A stretch of DNA of 64,000 bases. Source: Linum tenue (lineage: Eukaryota; Streptophyta; Magnoliopsida; Malpighiales; Linaceae). A program made the position numbers and the translations under genes. The notes beneath the pieces are model-generated. The model was not told the origin of the DNA. It did not search any database and saw only the letters and a list, made by a program, of their open reading frames with translations. Below are positions 1 through 10,595 of this stretch, one piece after another; the stretch's first letter is position 1, and every line of letters starts with the position of its first letter. The stretch lies in assembly GCA_946122785.1 (NCBI GenBank), contig CAMGYJ010000011.1, forward strand, positions 43,116,513-43,180,512, in the 5' to 3' direction.

Positions 1-438
1 TTGTACTGGAACTCAATTCCAGTAGTGGAGTTCTGTGTTCATAGCCTCAGCTTTCTATCCCGGTGAAGACTAGTCGTCTGCCGGGTAGTTAGACTGAGAG
101 GGCTTGGTCAGCTTAAGAGATTCCAAGCTACTGTCGGATCTTCCGCAGTCTAATCAACAGTAAATCAACCCAGGGAATTACAATTGAACCTAACTAAGGG
201 GCTAGGGGGACTCATTCCCGAGTGACTCTTACCTGCTTTAGAAAACCGAACAGTTTACTGCTTTCTTACTGCTTTTGCTTTTAAACAACAATCACTCGAA
301 CTAGTTTGCTAGATAATAGAGAATCACGGAGTAAGCAGTAGATCTAGACCCCGGGTTGATAATATAACTTGCCTGTTACTGCATTCCCGGACTGCGATTA
401 CACTTGGTCGCAGTTTGGTGTTGTGTTTTGGCGTGTCA
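1..438 (+). repeat. 3' part of the 5' LTR of the Athila-type element
   Basis: Matches 11544-11981 at a constant offset of 11543 and ends in GTGTCA, so the LTR has the usual CA terminus at 438. About 950 bp of this LTR, including its U3, is outside the window. Confidence 0.93.
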
Positions 439-444
439 AGTTTT

Positions 445-462
445 TGGCGCCGTTGCCGGGGA
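445..462 (+). other. Primer binding site, tRNA-Asp
   Basis: TGGCGCCGTTGCCGGGGA, 6 bases after the LTR end, is complementary to the 3' end of plant tRNA-Asp including CCA. It would prime minus-strand cDNA synthesis and is typical of the Athila/Tat group. Confidence 0.9.
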
Positions 463-582
463 CCCCTCTAGGTTATTGGGGAAACGTGATAATTTGTTAC
501 TCTAGCTTTTTCTTTATTGCATTTCTCTTTTCCACCTGTGTGCCTTCACGGGTTGTTTCTGCTGACTGTGTGCAGGTAGTGC

Positions 583-3084
583 ATGACCCGTAGCCAGTCG
601 GGGGATCTACTACCGTTAGACCAGGAGCTTGAACGAACTTGCAGGAACTTCAAGCGGGCTCTAAAGGCACGACTGGCTGCGGAGGAGGAGCTATCACAGC
701 TGCAGTTAGAAGAAGAAGAAGGCGAGATGGCTGATCCAGAGAACCGTGATGTGATCCCGGAGGAGCAGACCATGGGATCCTACTGGACCGCTAGGGCTGC
801 AGACATGAGGTCAGCCATTCAACACCCTCATGTCCCAGCCAACAACTTTGAGGTGAGCACCTCAGTGATCACCATGTTGCGCGGTTCAGTGGTGTTCCAT
901 GGTAAGGAGGGAGAGTGCCCTCGATCACATCTCAGGCGATTCCACGAGCTCATCGATGGAATCAAGATCAATGGGGTACCAGCAGATGCCATCCAGCTAA
1001 GGTACTTCCCATTCACTTTGGAGGGGCAGGCCAAGGAGTGGCTAGACACTCGACCTCCGGGCTCCATCACCACGTTCGCCAACCTGGCGGACAAGTTCCT
1101 CACCCGCTACAATCCTCCATCCAAGACAGCTGATCTGCAGAAGCAGATTACACATTTTTCTCAGGATGAGGATGAGACCATTAGGGATGCTTGGGAGAGA
1201 TACACCAGCCTCTTTCTCAGGTGTCCCAATCATGGTTTCAATGATGCATTCAAGGTGGGCACCTTCTATCACGCCCTCTTCCCGGAGGACAAGCAGCTGA
1301 TTGATTCGGTTTGTGGCGGGAACACGCTGACAAAAACCCCGCCACAGCTGAATCAACTCTTTGAGGAGATGGCAGAGAACGGGTACGACTGGGGCACTGC
1401 CAGGCGATCGAGACGAGCACCAGGACGGGGTGTGCATGCTGTGGGCACCCAGTCATCTGATTTGGTGCAGGTGGTATCGAAGCTGGTTTCAGCTATCGAT
1501 CGTTCTGGTTTGATTGCAGGTACAGGCCAGCCGCAGGCGATGCACTGCCAGTGGTGTGAGAGCTCTCATCACACCGTGGAGGACTGTCAGGCGATGAGGG
1601 AGTCGTCTACTCCCCAGGAGCAGGTGGACTTCATCGGGAATGCTAGGCGCTTTGACCCCTACAGCAACACCTATAACGAGGAGTGGCGCCAGCATCCTAA
1701 CTTTTCTTGGGCTGGGCCAAATCCCAGACCACCAGCTCCCCAGGGACCACCCGGTTTTCAGAGGCCTCCATACCAGCCCAGACAGGGGCAATTTCAGCAG
1801 CCACAGCAGCCACTCTACCCGCCCAGACAGGGACCAGTTCCACCTCAGTCACAGGTGCGACCATTTCAGCAGGCAGGGGCAGCACCTGCAGCCCCAGTAC
1901 AGAGTGACCCGATGGCGGAATTGAGAGATCTGGTGGGTTCTCTGGCCACCTCCAGTGCAAATAAATTCAATAACATGGAGCAGTTCATGGAGAAAGCTTC
2001 AGGCAAGTTCTTGGAGCTAGAAGCTGGTCAGAGAAACACACAGGCTGTGCTGCGAGATATACAGACCCAGCTTGGTGGTGTTGCCCAGACTGCTGCTCGG
2101 AGGACTCCAGGTACTTTGCCTGGTCAGACCATCCCTCACCCGCAGGACCCGGATGCCAACTGCAGTGCCATCACAACCAGGAGTGGCAAGGTGACTGCCG
2201 ATCCACCTGTTCGGGCAGCGGAGAAAGAGACCCCTGCTTCAGCACTTCCAGCTCATCAGGAAGAACTGGATAAGGAGGTTGAGGTGCCTGCTCCTACACC
2301 GCAACCAGTGGTGAAGGAGTATGTACCACAGCTTCCCTTTCCTACTCGGTTGCACAAGGACCGACTGGAGACTGAGTTTTCCAAATTCATGGCAATGCTG
2401 AAGCAGGTGAATATTAGCATGCCCTTCGTGGAGGCATTATCAAAGATGCCCAAGTATGCCAAGTTCATGAAGGATCTCCTCACCAACAAGAGGAAGCTTG
2501 GGGAGTTGTCCACGGTGATGCTAAACGAGGAGTGTTCTACCATCCTGCAGAACAAACTACCAGAGAAGCGAAAAGACCCAGGGAGTTTCACTATCCCTTG
2601 CATGATTGGTAGTTTGCATGTAGGGAAGTCCTTGGCGGATTTAGGCGCTAGCATTAATGTCATGCCATATTCACTGTTTAAGAAGCTAGGCCTAGGTGAA
2701 CCCAGTAATACTAGGATGAGCATACAGCTTGCTGATAGATCTATTGTGCATCCTAGGGGTATAGCAGAGGACTTGATAGTCGCAGTAGGGCCATTTTCAT
2801 ATCCTGTTGATTTTGTGATTTTGGATATTAATGAGGATGTTGATGTGCCATTGATACTGGGTAGACCTTTTCTCGCCACCGCCAAGGCGCTGATTGATGT
2901 TAATGATGGAAAACTGATTTTAAGAGCTGGGGGTGAACAAATCACCTTCTCTGTTTCTGATAATATGAAACACCCCCAGCTCTATGATGATCTTGATTAC
3001 TGTGATGTTGTTGCTGATTTTGAGACCGCACTCGCCTCACGAGTGCGGGTACTGATGATTTCCTTGAGCGTTGTCTTTTGCTAG
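583..3084 (+). CDS. Gag-protease polyprotein of the Athila-type element
   Basis: An 833-residue ORF from the first good ATG after the primer site. Residues about 100-220 are a plant Ty3/gypsy gag domain ([13 protein letters not shown], then a [10 protein letters not shown] stretch). A CCHC zinc knuckle starts at C322 (C-x2-C-x4-H-x4-C) for RNA binding. The middle is Pro/Gln-rich. The aspartic protease follows, with D686-L-G-A-S; DLG rather than DTG/DSG is usual in Athila. ILGRPFL is the second protease motif. The protein would form the particle shell and cut itself. It stops 60 bases into a region where the pol frame is already open, and overlaps the downstream ORF by 7 bases in the -1 frame, so the join is either a one-base indel or recoding. 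Confidence 0.92.
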   Translation: MTRSQSGDLLPLDQELERTCRNFKRALKARLAAEEELSQLQLEEEEGEMADPENRDVIPEEQTMGSYWTARAADMRSAIQHPHVPANNFEVSTSVITMLRGSVVFHGKEGECPRSHLRRFHELIDGIKINGVPADAIQLRYFPFTLEGQAKEWLDTRPPGSITTFANLADKFLTRYNPPSKTADLQKQITHFSQDEDETIRDAWERYTSLFLRCPNHGFNDAFKVGTFYHALFPEDKQLIDSVCGGNTLTKTPPQLNQLFEEMAENGYDWGTARRSRRAPGRGVHAVGTQSSDLVQVVSKLVSAIDRSGLIAGTGQPQAMHCQWCESSHHTVEDCQAMRESSTPQEQVDFIGNARRFDPYSNTYNEEWRQHPNFSWAGPNPRPPAPQGPPGFQRPPYQPRQGQFQQPQQPLYPPRQGPVPPQSQVRPFQQAGAAPAAPVQSDPMAELRDLVGSLATSSANKFNNMEQFMEKASGKFLELEAGQRNTQAVLRDIQTQLGGVAQTAARRTPGTLPGQTIPHPQDPDANCSAITTRSGKVTADPPVRAAEKETPASALPAHQEELDKEVEVPAPTPQPVVKEYVPQLPFPTRLHKDRLETEFSKFMAMLKQVNISMPFVEALSKMPKYAKFMKDLLTNKRKLGELSTVMLNEECSTILQNKLPEKRKDPGSFTIPCMIGSLHVGKSLADLGASINVMPYSLFKKLGLGEPSNTRMSIQLADRSIVHPRGIAEDLIVAVGPFSYPVDFVILDINEDVDVPLILGRPFLATAKALIDVNDGKLILRAGGEQITFSVSDNMKHPQLYDDLDYCDVVADFETALASRVRVLMISLSVVFC

Positions 3085-6000
3085 GGGAACAGGCATCACA
3101 GGATATGCAGCTGGAGGCGCAGCTTGCGGAGCTGGACGAGGCTGCGAGCGAGGGGCGAGAGATACCATTCAAGCCGATCCCCATCTCGCCCCGGCTCGCT
3201 ACATCATTGGAGGAGCCACCAGAGTTGGAGCTTAAACCCCTCCCATCTCATATGGAGTATGCATTTCTCTGGGAGGGGAATAAGCTCCCGGTGATTATTA
3301 GCTCGGATCTGACACCCGAGCAGAAGAGCAGGCTGGTGGCTCTGTTGCAGAAGTATGCCCGGGCCATGGCATGGAAGATCACCGACATCAGAGGCATTAG
3401 CCCATCCTTCTGCTCTCATAGAATCTTGATGGAGGATGAGGTTAAGCCAGTCAGGCAGCCACAGAGGAGATTGTCTCCTAACTTGGAGGCGGTGGTCCGG
3501 GCAGAGATCGTGAAGCTCATGGATGCAGGGATCATCTTTGCTATATCTGATAGCAAGTGGGTCAGCCCCACTCAGGTGGTCCCGAAGAAAGGCGGGATGA
3601 CTGTGGTCACGAATGAGAAGAAGGAGTTGATCCCGATGCGGACCGTGACCGGCTGGAGAGTCTGCATCGATTACCGGCGCCTGAACGACGCCACCAGGAA
3701 AGATCATTTTCCCCTACCTTTCATTGATCAGATGCTGGAGAGGTTGGCGGGCCATGAGTTCTATTTCTTCCTGGATGGCATGTCTGGTTACTTCCAGATT
3801 CCTATTGCACCGGAGGATCAGGAGAAGACCACATTCACTTGCCCCTTCGGCACCTTTGCTTACCGGAGGATTCCATTTGGGCTGTGTAACGCACCGGCGA
3901 CCTTCCAGAGATGCATGCTGGCTATCTTTGACCGACTGGTTGGAGAGATCATGGAAGTCTTCATGGATGATTTCTCGGTATATGGAGACTCCTTCACTCA
4001 CTGTCTCCATAACCTGGAACTCGTTCTGAAGAGGTGCGAGGAGACTAATCTGGCACTCAGCTGGGAGAAGTGCCATTTCATGGTTCGTGAGAGTATCGTG
4101 CTTGGGCACAAGATCTCCAAGAAGGGGATTGAGGTAGATCGCGCGAAGATTGAGACGATCAGTCAGCTACCCCCTCCCGTTTCTGTGAAGGGGATTCGCA
4201 GCTTTCTGGGTCATGCAGGCTTTTACCGGCGCTTCATCAAAGATTTTTCGAAGATTGCCCTGCCGTTGACTAAGCTGCTGGAGAAGGACGCGCCATTCCA
4301 GTTCACTCCCGAGTGCACAGCTGCCTTTGAGACTCTGAAGGAGAAGCTTACCCATGCCCCTATCATGGTGACTCCTGACTGGTCTCTTCCTTTTGAACTG
4401 ATGTGCGATGCGAGTGACTATGCAGTCGGAGCAGTTCTGGGTCAGAGACGCGAGAAACACTTCCAGCCCATCTACTACGCGTCGAAGACCTTGAACGATG
4501 CACAGGAGAACTACACCACCACAGAAAAGGAGCTCCTCGCTGTGGTGTATGCATTTGACAAGTTCCGACCCTATCTGGTGCTCTCTCATGTGGTGGTTTA
4601 CACTGACCACTCGGTGATTCGTTATCTGATGAGCAAGGCTGATGCCAAGCCTAGGCTCATCCGCTGGATCCTGCTGCTGCAGGAGTTTGATATCGAGATC
4701 CGGGACAAGAAGGGAGCCGAGAATGTCGCTGCAGATCATCTTTCACGGTTGGAAGCCCCTCCGGTGGACAACTTCGAGGAAGAGATCGACGACTCCTTCC
4801 CGGGTGAGCGATTGCTGGCGATGACCCTGGTGGACAGCATGGCCCCTTGGTATTCTGACTTTGCCAATTATTTGGTGGGCAAGCAGTTACCCAAGGGGAT
4901 GGCTACTCATGCGAAGCGCAAGTTCTTCTCCGATCTGAAGCACTACTTCTGGGAGGATCCTTACCTCTTCAGAATCGGAGCAGATGGCGTGATCCGGCGC
5001 TGTGTCATGGAGCATGAGATGGGAGATATCCTGTCTCAATGTCACGAGGGACCCACTGGAGGTCATCATGGAGGAACCCGCACGGCAAGGAAGGTGCTAC
5101 AGTCGGGCTTCTATTGGCCCTCGCTCTTCAAGGATGCTGACACCTTCGCACGCCAGTGCGACCGCTGCCAAAGGACAGGTAACATTTCTGCCCGGGATGA
5201 GATGCCCCAACATATATCTGTTATTTGTGAAATTTTTGATGTTTGGGGTATCGATTTCATGGGCCCATTCCCTCCATCTTTTGGCAATCTGTACATTTTG
5301 GTTGCAGTGGACTACGTCTCGAGGTGGGCAGAAGCTCAAGCCATGCCCACCAATGATGCACGACGGGTCTGCTCATTTCTGAAGCAGCTGTTCTCCCGGT
5401 TCGGGACACCTCGCGCCATTATTAGTGATAGAGGAACCCATTTTCAGGGGCAATTCACTAAACTCCTCTCTCGCTATGGCGTTAAGCATCAGGTGTCGGT
5501 GGCCTATCATCCCCAGTCAAATGGGCAGGCCGAGCTGACGAACCGGGAGTTAAAACGCATAATTGAAAAGACGGTGGATCAGTCCCGCAAGGATTGGTCC
5601 ACCAAGCTCGATGATGCTCTCTGGGCGTATAGGACTGCCTATAAGAACCCGATTGGCACTTCTCCCTATAGGCTTGTCTATGGGAAGGCGTGCCATTTGC
5701 CGGTCGAGCTAGAGCACAAGGCCTTCTGGGCCATTAAGCTGCTAAACATGGATTTGAGTGTTGCAGGTACAGAACGTAAGTTGCAGCTGCTGGAGTTGGA
5801 GGAGTGGCGTTACCACGCCTACGAGAACACCCTGCTCTACAAAGAGCGCACCAAGCGTCTTCACGACGCTAGGTTGAGGGGCCCGAAGGATTTTCAGGTA
5901 GGTGATCGTGTTCTGCTCTTTAATGCGAGCCTGAAACTCTTTCCGGGCAAGCTCCGTTCGAGGTGGTCGGGTCCCTTCACGGTGACCCAAGTTTTCCCGC

Positions 6001-6125
6001 ACGGTGCGGTGGAGATTAGCAATGCTCAAACCGAGCCATTCAAAGTGAATGGCCACCTCCTAAAGTTATACTTGGGAGGTGCTGTCGAGCGCGCAGAGCT
6101 GCTGATCAAGCTCGAGGACCCTTAG
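3078..6125 (+). CDS. Pol: reverse transcriptase, RNase H and integrase of the Athila-type element
   Basis: About 1015 codons, open from 3024 without an ATG near the front; 3078 is only the first TTG, so translation probably depends on gag. RT carries F295-M-D-D (YxDD equivalent). RNase H starts near D444 (CDAS) with YTDHS further on. The integrase has an HHCC-type zinc segment (about 5040-5180), then D726, D784 and E819; the last two are 35 residues apart, the DD35E spacing. Near the C terminus a WSGPF motif marks the GPF/Y module. No stop or frameshift is seen inside, so the enzyme could be active if expressed. No chromodomain is seen, which fits Athila rather than chromoviruses. Confidence 0.93.
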   Translation: MLGEQASQDMQLEAQLAELDEAASEGREIPFKPIPISPRLATSLEEPPELELKPLPSHMEYAFLWEGNKLPVIISSDLTPEQKSRLVALLQKYARAMAWKITDIRGISPSFCSHRILMEDEVKPVRQPQRRLSPNLEAVVRAEIVKLMDAGIIFAISDSKWVSPTQVVPKKGGMTVVTNEKKELIPMRTVTGWRVCIDYRRLNDATRKDHFPLPFIDQMLERLAGHEFYFFLDGMSGYFQIPIAPEDQEKTTFTCPFGTFAYRRIPFGLCNAPATFQRCMLAIFDRLVGEIMEVFMDDFSVYGDSFTHCLHNLELVLKRCEETNLALSWEKCHFMVRESIVLGHKISKKGIEVDRAKIETISQLPPPVSVKGIRSFLGHAGFYRRFIKDFSKIALPLTKLLEKDAPFQFTPECTAAFETLKEKLTHAPIMVTPDWSLPFELMCDASDYAVGAVLGQRREKHFQPIYYASKTLNDAQENYTTTEKELLAVVYAFDKFRPYLVLSHVVVYTDHSVIRYLMSKADAKPRLIRWILLLQEFDIEIRDKKGAENVAADHLSRLEAPPVDNFEEEIDDSFPGERLLAMTLVDSMAPWYSDFANYLVGKQLPKGMATHAKRKFFSDLKHYFWEDPYLFRIGADGVIRRCVMEHEMGDILSQCHEGPTGGHHGGTRTARKVLQSGFYWPSLFKDADTFARQCDRCQRTGNISARDEMPQHISVICEIFDVWGIDFMGPFPPSFGNLYILVAVDYVSRWAEAQAMPTNDARRVCSFLKQLFSRFGTPRAIISDRGTHFQGQFTKLLSRYGVKHQVSVAYHPQSNGQAELTNRELKRIIEKTVDQSRKDWSTKLDDALWAYRTAYKNPIGTSPYRLVYGKACHLPVELEHKAFWAIKLLNMDLSVAGTERKLQLLELEEWRYHAYENTLLYKERTKRLHDARLRGPKDFQVGDRVLLFNASLKLFPGKLRSRWSGPFTVTQVFPHGAVEISNAQTEPFKVNGHLLKLYLGGAVERAELLIKLEDP

Positions 6126-6168
6126 TTCCTCTACTGGCGTCCAGCTAAAAGACGGTAAAGAAGCGCTT

Positions 6169-6185
6169 GTGGGAGGCAACCCCAC
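6169..6185 (+). other. Hairpin just after the pol stop
   Basis: GTGGG-AGGCAAC-CCCAC forms a 5-bp stem, preceded by AAGCGCTT. From memory, a GGGAGGCAACCC core recurs after pol in plant Athila/Tat elements; its role is not known to me. It starts about 45 bases after the stop codon. Confidence 0.55.
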
Positions 6186-6392
6186 CACGGTTTGCATTTC
6201 TATCCTTTTTCCTTTTTAATTTTTGTCGTTTTCGAGTCATTGAGTCTGTCTGGAGTCTTTCTGGAATGTTCCTCGTGCCCCGGATGGTCTATTTTGGTCT
6301 ATGATGGTGTAATTTTTGAACCGGGGCACGTTTGGGTTTGGATGTTCGCATTTGCAGCTTAAAAACTGGAGAAACAGGGCCCTCGGCAGTAA

Positions 6393-6633
6393 AATTACGG
6401 GCATGGGGGTACTAATTACGGTCGTAATTCTTAATACCCCTGCCCGTAATTCATTCAGAACAGCAAAAAAACTGAAAAAGGGCTCGGCATAGAAATTACG
6501 GGCAAGGGGGTAAGAATTACGGCCGTAATTCTTAACATCCCTGCCTGTAATTCGATCAGAGGGGCAATTTGTTCTCGGCCTTAAAATTACGGGCAAGGCC
6601 GGGGGAATTACGGCCGTAATCCTGCCCGTAATT
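6393..6633 (+). repeat. Three nested inverted-repeat units between pol and the third ORF
   Basis: Units at 6393-6451, 6494-6552 and 6585-6633. Each has outer arms AATTACGGGCA and TGCCCGTAATT (some mismatches) around an inner palindrome AATTACGGCCGTAATT (inner cores at 6414-6429, 6515-6530, 6606-6620). A CTCGGC leads each unit. Units 1 and 2 also pair through GGGGGTA and TACCCC or ATCCC. Each whole unit can fold into one long hairpin or extrude as a cruciform. The same unit type occurs in the LTR at 10782-11044. Confidence 0.9.
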
Positions 6634-7283
6634 TCCCCCGAGCCTCGTTTAAAAAGTGTCGGCCGAGACACTTCCCTCTCTCTCTCCCTCATTTTTCTGG
6701 TCATTTTCTCTCCCCTCTCACCGGAAAACTCGAACCAACTCTTCTCCGGTGGTTTTCCGGCCATATCTCGCTCATCGGAGGTCCAAATCAAATTCCGAGA
6801 CCACCCCCGTGCTCCTCTCGTCGGCGCCCACAAGTCTATACCAGTGGGGTCGAGTTTCGTGGTGGTTTGGGTTGCCGGAAAACCGCGACCTTTCGGTATT
6901 CCTCCGGCCCGATCTCCCTCCTCGGACCTCCGATCGAGAAACCGCGACCACCACCGCGTTCCTGGTACTTGGGGCTTCATTCCCGAAAGTTTTGGGTCGG
7001 TTTTGCTCCGGTGAAGTCGCCGGCGACGAAACTCCGGCGAGCCTCCCGGCGATTTTTGTGATCTCTCGGTCTTCCCTCACCCTCCCCACGATATCCTCTT
7101 GTGCCTCCAGGTGTGCTTCTATACTTTTACTTGTCATTTGTGGAGGATTGATATTGTGGGTTTAGTGAGGAATTTCGGGAATTGGTTTGTGCTTGAATTA
7201 ATTCGGTAGGCCTCCATTGTTGCTTGCTTTGTTTGCTTATCTTTCGTTTGGCCTACCGAGTAATATGAGTTGTGATTGTCCCG

Positions 7284-7330
7284 CTTGGAGCCTAACTTGC
7301 TGTCCGGGGTCATAATCCGAGGGCTCCAAG
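7284..7330 (+). repeat. Hairpin motif copy 1 (CTTGGAGCC/GGCTCCAAG)
   Basis: Perfect 9-bp arms at 7284-7292 and 7322-7330 around a loop containing CTGTCCG and a CGAGGG-like end. The same motif recurs at 7417 and 9105. Confidence 0.8.
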
Positions 7331-7416
7331 TGCGGTTGAGTTTCTGTGAATGGTGAATGATTCTGATTGGTTGTGAATGGTGAATGATCTGATTGGTTAT
7401 GAATTTTTTCCTTTCT

Positions 7417-7459
7417 CGGGGCCTAGTCCACTGTCCGAATTTATGATTCGAGGGCCCCG
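7417..7459 (+). repeat. Hairpin motif copy 2 (CGGGGCC/GGCCCCG)
   Basis: 7-bp arms with the same loop plan as copies 1 and 3 (CTAGTCCACTGTCCGAAT, then ATTCGAGGG). The arm bases differ from the other copies but still pair, a compensatory pattern suggesting that the fold is what is kept. Confidence 0.8.
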
Positions 7460-7539
7460 GGTGAGGGTGATTGTGACCTCACCATTGACGAATTTCCATG
7501 TATGTTGTTGGGTTTCTGCTGTTTTGTGGCTGCAGGAAA

Positions 7540-8760
7540 ATGAACACATTCTTGAACCTGCTCGACGCCGACCAGAGGACGACTTTGCGGGACATCCGAC
7601 GCCGCAAAGTCGTTCATCACCACTACCTCGACTGGAGGGTCTTCGAGGAGCTGGGTGCTCGCGAGGCAATGAAGGCTGCCATCCGCGGTTTCTCTTGCCG
7701 CCGCCTCCTCTGCCTTGCTGAGCCGATTTACCAGGAGCTCCTTTGGGAGTTCTACTCCACCTTCGAGCATTTCCAGACCCAGGCGGGTGCGCACGGCAAC
7801 GCCATCCAGTTCCGACTCGGAGGGGAGTTCTACTCCCTGAGCTATGACGACTTTGGTCGGGCACTGGGGCTCCTTCCACCATTCCCCTGCCACCTGGCCA
7901 TCGAGGAGGCCGACTGTACCATCTTTCGGGACCAGCAGTTCTTCGAGAGGATCTGCCTCCCGGAGTATACTGGAGCTGTTTTCACACCGGGCCACACCAC
8001 AGCCACTCAGCTGCGACCAGAGTGGCGCATCATCAACCAGCTGTTGGGGAAATCCTACACCCCCAGCGAGGGCTCCACCAGTCATCTTCAGCTCCGCACC
8101 CTGCATTGCCTGCACTCCATGAGCCACGAGGAGGACAACCTCCATCTGTCCTCTCTCATCGCCAGGACCGTTGCCAAGCATAAACGGTGTAATCGACGCC
8201 TGGCGTGTGGGCCGGTGGTCACTGCCCTGGCGCGGTACTACAACGTCGATCTCTCCAGGTTCACTCTCATCCAGGAGGCGACGCCATTCTCCAGGGAGAC
8301 CCTCCGGCGCCAGCTGATACTGGAGCGCGACGGGCCCGTGACCTGGATCCGGGGCCTTCCTCGCCCTGTTCCTCGTGCACCAGAGGGTGAGGAGCTACCC
8401 GAGGCGAGTGATGCTGCAGCCCGTCGGACCACTCGTCGTACGAGGACTCGGGCCACCCCCTCTGCACCTGGCGACTCCACTTCCGGTGCCGGCCCGTCTG
8501 CTGCTCAGCCCACCACCTACATTGCCGAGCAGCTGGCAGTCCTTTCCCGCCAGAACGAGCAGATCCTTGCTGGCCAGGAGCACATCAACGCCCGCCTCGA
8601 CCGTGAGCGCGAGGGTCGCCGCCGCATCATTTCAGCTCAGCATTACATGATGAGCTACTGGAACATGGATCCTGCTGCTGTGAGCTACCCTTGGGAGGCG
8701 TCCCCGGGGCATGAAGACTTCTACCCGCCTCCCACTGGCGATGGAGGCGACGAGCTGTGA
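7540..8760 (+). CDS. Third ORF of the Athila element, ATHILA-family protein in the env position
   Basis: 406 residues from ATG 7540; the frame is open 14 codons further up, but that part overlaps the putative splice acceptor, so 7540 is the better start. The N-terminal two thirds match the plant ATHILA ORF family as I remember it (LLWEFYSTFE, then FRLGGEFYSLSYDDFGRAL). After about residue 270 the chain turns Arg/Thr/Pro-rich (RRTTRRTRTR) and ends in a probable coiled coil (EQLAVLSRQNEQILAGQEHI). I see no signal peptide or membrane span, so an envelope role is not supported by sequence; a nucleic-acid-binding accessory protein is at least as likely. Intact, as expected in a young element. Confidence 0.82.
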   Translation: MNTFLNLLDADQRTTLRDIRRRKVVHHHYLDWRVFEELGAREAMKAAIRGFSCRRLLCLAEPIYQELLWEFYSTFEHFQTQAGAHGNAIQFRLGGEFYSLSYDDFGRALGLLPPFPCHLAIEEADCTIFRDQQFFERICLPEYTGAVFTPGHTTATQLRPEWRIINQLLGKSYTPSEGSTSHLQLRTLHCLHSMSHEEDNLHLSSLIARTVAKHKRCNRRLACGPVVTALARYYNVDLSRFTLIQEATPFSRETLRRQLILERDGPVTWIRGLPRPVPRAPEGEELPEASDAAARRTTRRTRTRATPSAPGDSTSGAGPSAAQPTTYIAEQLAVLSRQNEQILAGQEHINARLDREREGRRRIISAQHYMMSYWNMDPAAVSYPWEASPGHEDFYPPPTGDGGDEL

Positions 8761-9054
8761 TCTGATTTTGCCAGCCCATCGAGTTGGGGCTTGGCTTTTG
8801 TCTATCTTTCCAGATCTAGACCCCGGATTATGTTTGATTTTATTTCTTGTTTCCGTTGTGTGGCTTGTTGACTTGGAACTTCGGTTTATTTCACCCAATG
8901 TGTGTGTTCTGTTGGTTCTAGCTCTGTGCCCATCGGACTGGTCCTTGTCCAGTCCTCTGCTTTTGACTGGTCCGCCATCCAGTCAACGTTCCTGACCACT
9001 GTTTCACGGTAACATCGTTCCCCTTCCCTTCGCTCCATTGAGGACACTGTCGCA

Positions 9055-9070
9055 TTTAAGTGTGGGGGGG
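9055..9070 (+). other. Internal polypurine-tract-like sequence
   Basis: TTTAAGTGTGGGGGGG closely matches the true tract at 10578-10595 but lies 1.5 kb upstream and is not followed by an LTR. It could be a second plus-strand primer or the trace of an internal duplication. Confidence 0.6.
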
Positions 9071-9104
9071 TTCTTTGTATTTATTGGAACGTATATATGG
9101 GTGT

Positions 9105-9150
9105 TTGGAGCCTAGTCCGCTGTCCGAATCTTACGATTTGAGGGCTCCAA
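9105..9150 (+). repeat. Hairpin motif copy 3 (TTGGAGCC/GGCTCCAA)
   Basis: 8-bp perfect arms at 9105-9112 and 9143-9150 with loop CTAGTCCGCTGTCCGAATC. Copies 1 and 2 precede the third ORF and this one follows it. Confidence 0.8.
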
Positions 9151-10577
9151 GCACTGCTGTTTGATCATATTGGCACTGTGAGTTGATTGATGAATTGAAC
9201 GGTTTTCAGATTAATGCATGACAACTGGTTTGCGACTAGGACAACCTATAATGAGGACTGAGATGTGCAGTAGAACGATGTAAGGGTTCAGTTTTTCAGC
9301 TGTTTGCTTACCAACCGTGACTTGATCTGATTACTTGTTCTTGGCAGTCGTTTATCCATCTAGTTCAGGGTATCAGAATGTGAGATAGAGCATATAGGTA
9401 GCCATGTGAGATTTGAGCCTGCTCGTTTCTTTCTTGTGCGATAGATCCATCTTCCATGATGTGTAGCATTCACGTTGTCACTAGCTAAGATGATGGGGGC
9501 ATAGGATTAGCCCACGCCCAAAACTGACTGTCCTGATGTGTCATATCCCCTAGTCAGCCCCTTTGAGCCGTGTATTATCCTTTCTTTTGGTCTATAATGA
9601 AAAAAAAAATCACCCTTGTTGCATCTTTTAGAAGGTTCCACAGAGTGGTTTTTACATATTCTCTGCTGTTTCTGCTAAAGTCTATGTGAGTGTTGGAGGT
9701 AGTGCTTAAAGGTTGGGCAGATGTTCTAAATATGTGCAGAAGTGGTGGCTCTCTTAAGAAATGAAAAGAAAAATAAAAGAAAAACAAAGAAAATTTGAAA
9801 GCAAAAGAGAGCCACTACCAAAAATCTGAATAATACCCATTAAGTAGTGTTTCTTGGCAGTCTGGCTTGGAAATGCTGATGTTTATGCCTCCTTCGCTGC
9901 TTGTGCTCTTGAGATATTGAGTAATGCAAAATTAGCAGAAAGAAAATACCGGTTTGTTGGACTGTGATTGTGTGTTTGGAAAATGTGGAACCTTTTGCTA
10001 TGAATACTTCCACCACCTAAAAGGCTTTTCCCCATGTCCAAGACCCTAGCCAGTCATTTGAACCTGTGTCTAAGACCTCCTGATTAGTTAGTGGTGACAC
10101 CCCATATGTGAACTCTAGCATTTAGAGGCTGCCAACATGGTGAAGAGATGATAGGGATTGAGAGAGATAGCATGCGCATCTTTCGCATTAAATTGTCCTG
10201 ACCCCACTGGTCGAGAGTGAGTGATTCATTTTCATATTCTCTATACTCTTGTACCCCGGTGAGGACCTAGATTGCTCGGTCTCTGTTCGGATGTTTTGAG
10301 TTGGATGCATGAGTTGACTGTTTTGAGTGAGTGGTCGAGTCAAGTCTGGGTTGGTTGGTGAACAGAAGGGAAACTCTTCCATTGCTCGATTTTGCTGCAC
10401 TCGAATGTCCTTTGTGGTGGTTGTCCAGGTTTCTATTAAAGTTGTTCATGTGTTGATGTTTGAAAACCAGTTTGATTCACGTGTTCTGTGCCTTTATGAC
10501 TTGTCCCCAATGTTGGTTGACTGAAATATGTGAGCTTACCTTGTGTAGTACTTGGTTTGCTTGGGACAAGCAAACAG

Positions 10578-10595
10578 TTAAGTGTGGGGGGAATT
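10578..10595 (+). other. Polypurine tract before the 3' LTR
   Basis: TTAAGTGTGGGGGGAATT directly abuts the TG that opens the 3' LTR at 10596. It is the expected plus-strand primer. Confidence 0.85.

Larger units (their letters stand above)
6634..7535 (+). promoter_or_regulatory. Leader of the third ORF: possible internal promoter and splice acceptor
   Basis: About 900 bases without a convincing gene. After the palindrome units come TTTAAAAAG (6648-6656), a CT-rich tract (6668-6720) that looks like a plant 5' leader, two hairpin copies (7284, 7417), a short direct repeat of TGAATGGTGAATGAT near 7348-7388, and a pyrimidine-rich run ending TGGCTGCAG at 7535, five bases before the third ORF's ATG. 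The last resembles a 3' splice site, which would allow a spliced subgenomic mRNA as for retroviral env. This is inference; no transcript data are available. Confidence 0.35.
8761..10577 (+). other. 3' noncoding part of the Athila element
   Basis: No ORF of note. It holds a polypurine-tract-like copy (9055), hairpin copy 3 (9105), and an A-rich tract (about 9760-9810). The rest is unremarkable single-copy-like sequence. Confidence 0.7.

Noticed and set aside
3071..3084. Programmed -1 frameshift site at the gag/pol join
   Set aside because: No standard slippery heptamer in the zero frame; a simple indel is equally likely, so no recoding site is annotated.
7540..8760. Calling the third ORF an envelope glycoprotein
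   Set aside because: No signal peptide, membrane span or Cys pattern is visible; only its position is env-like.
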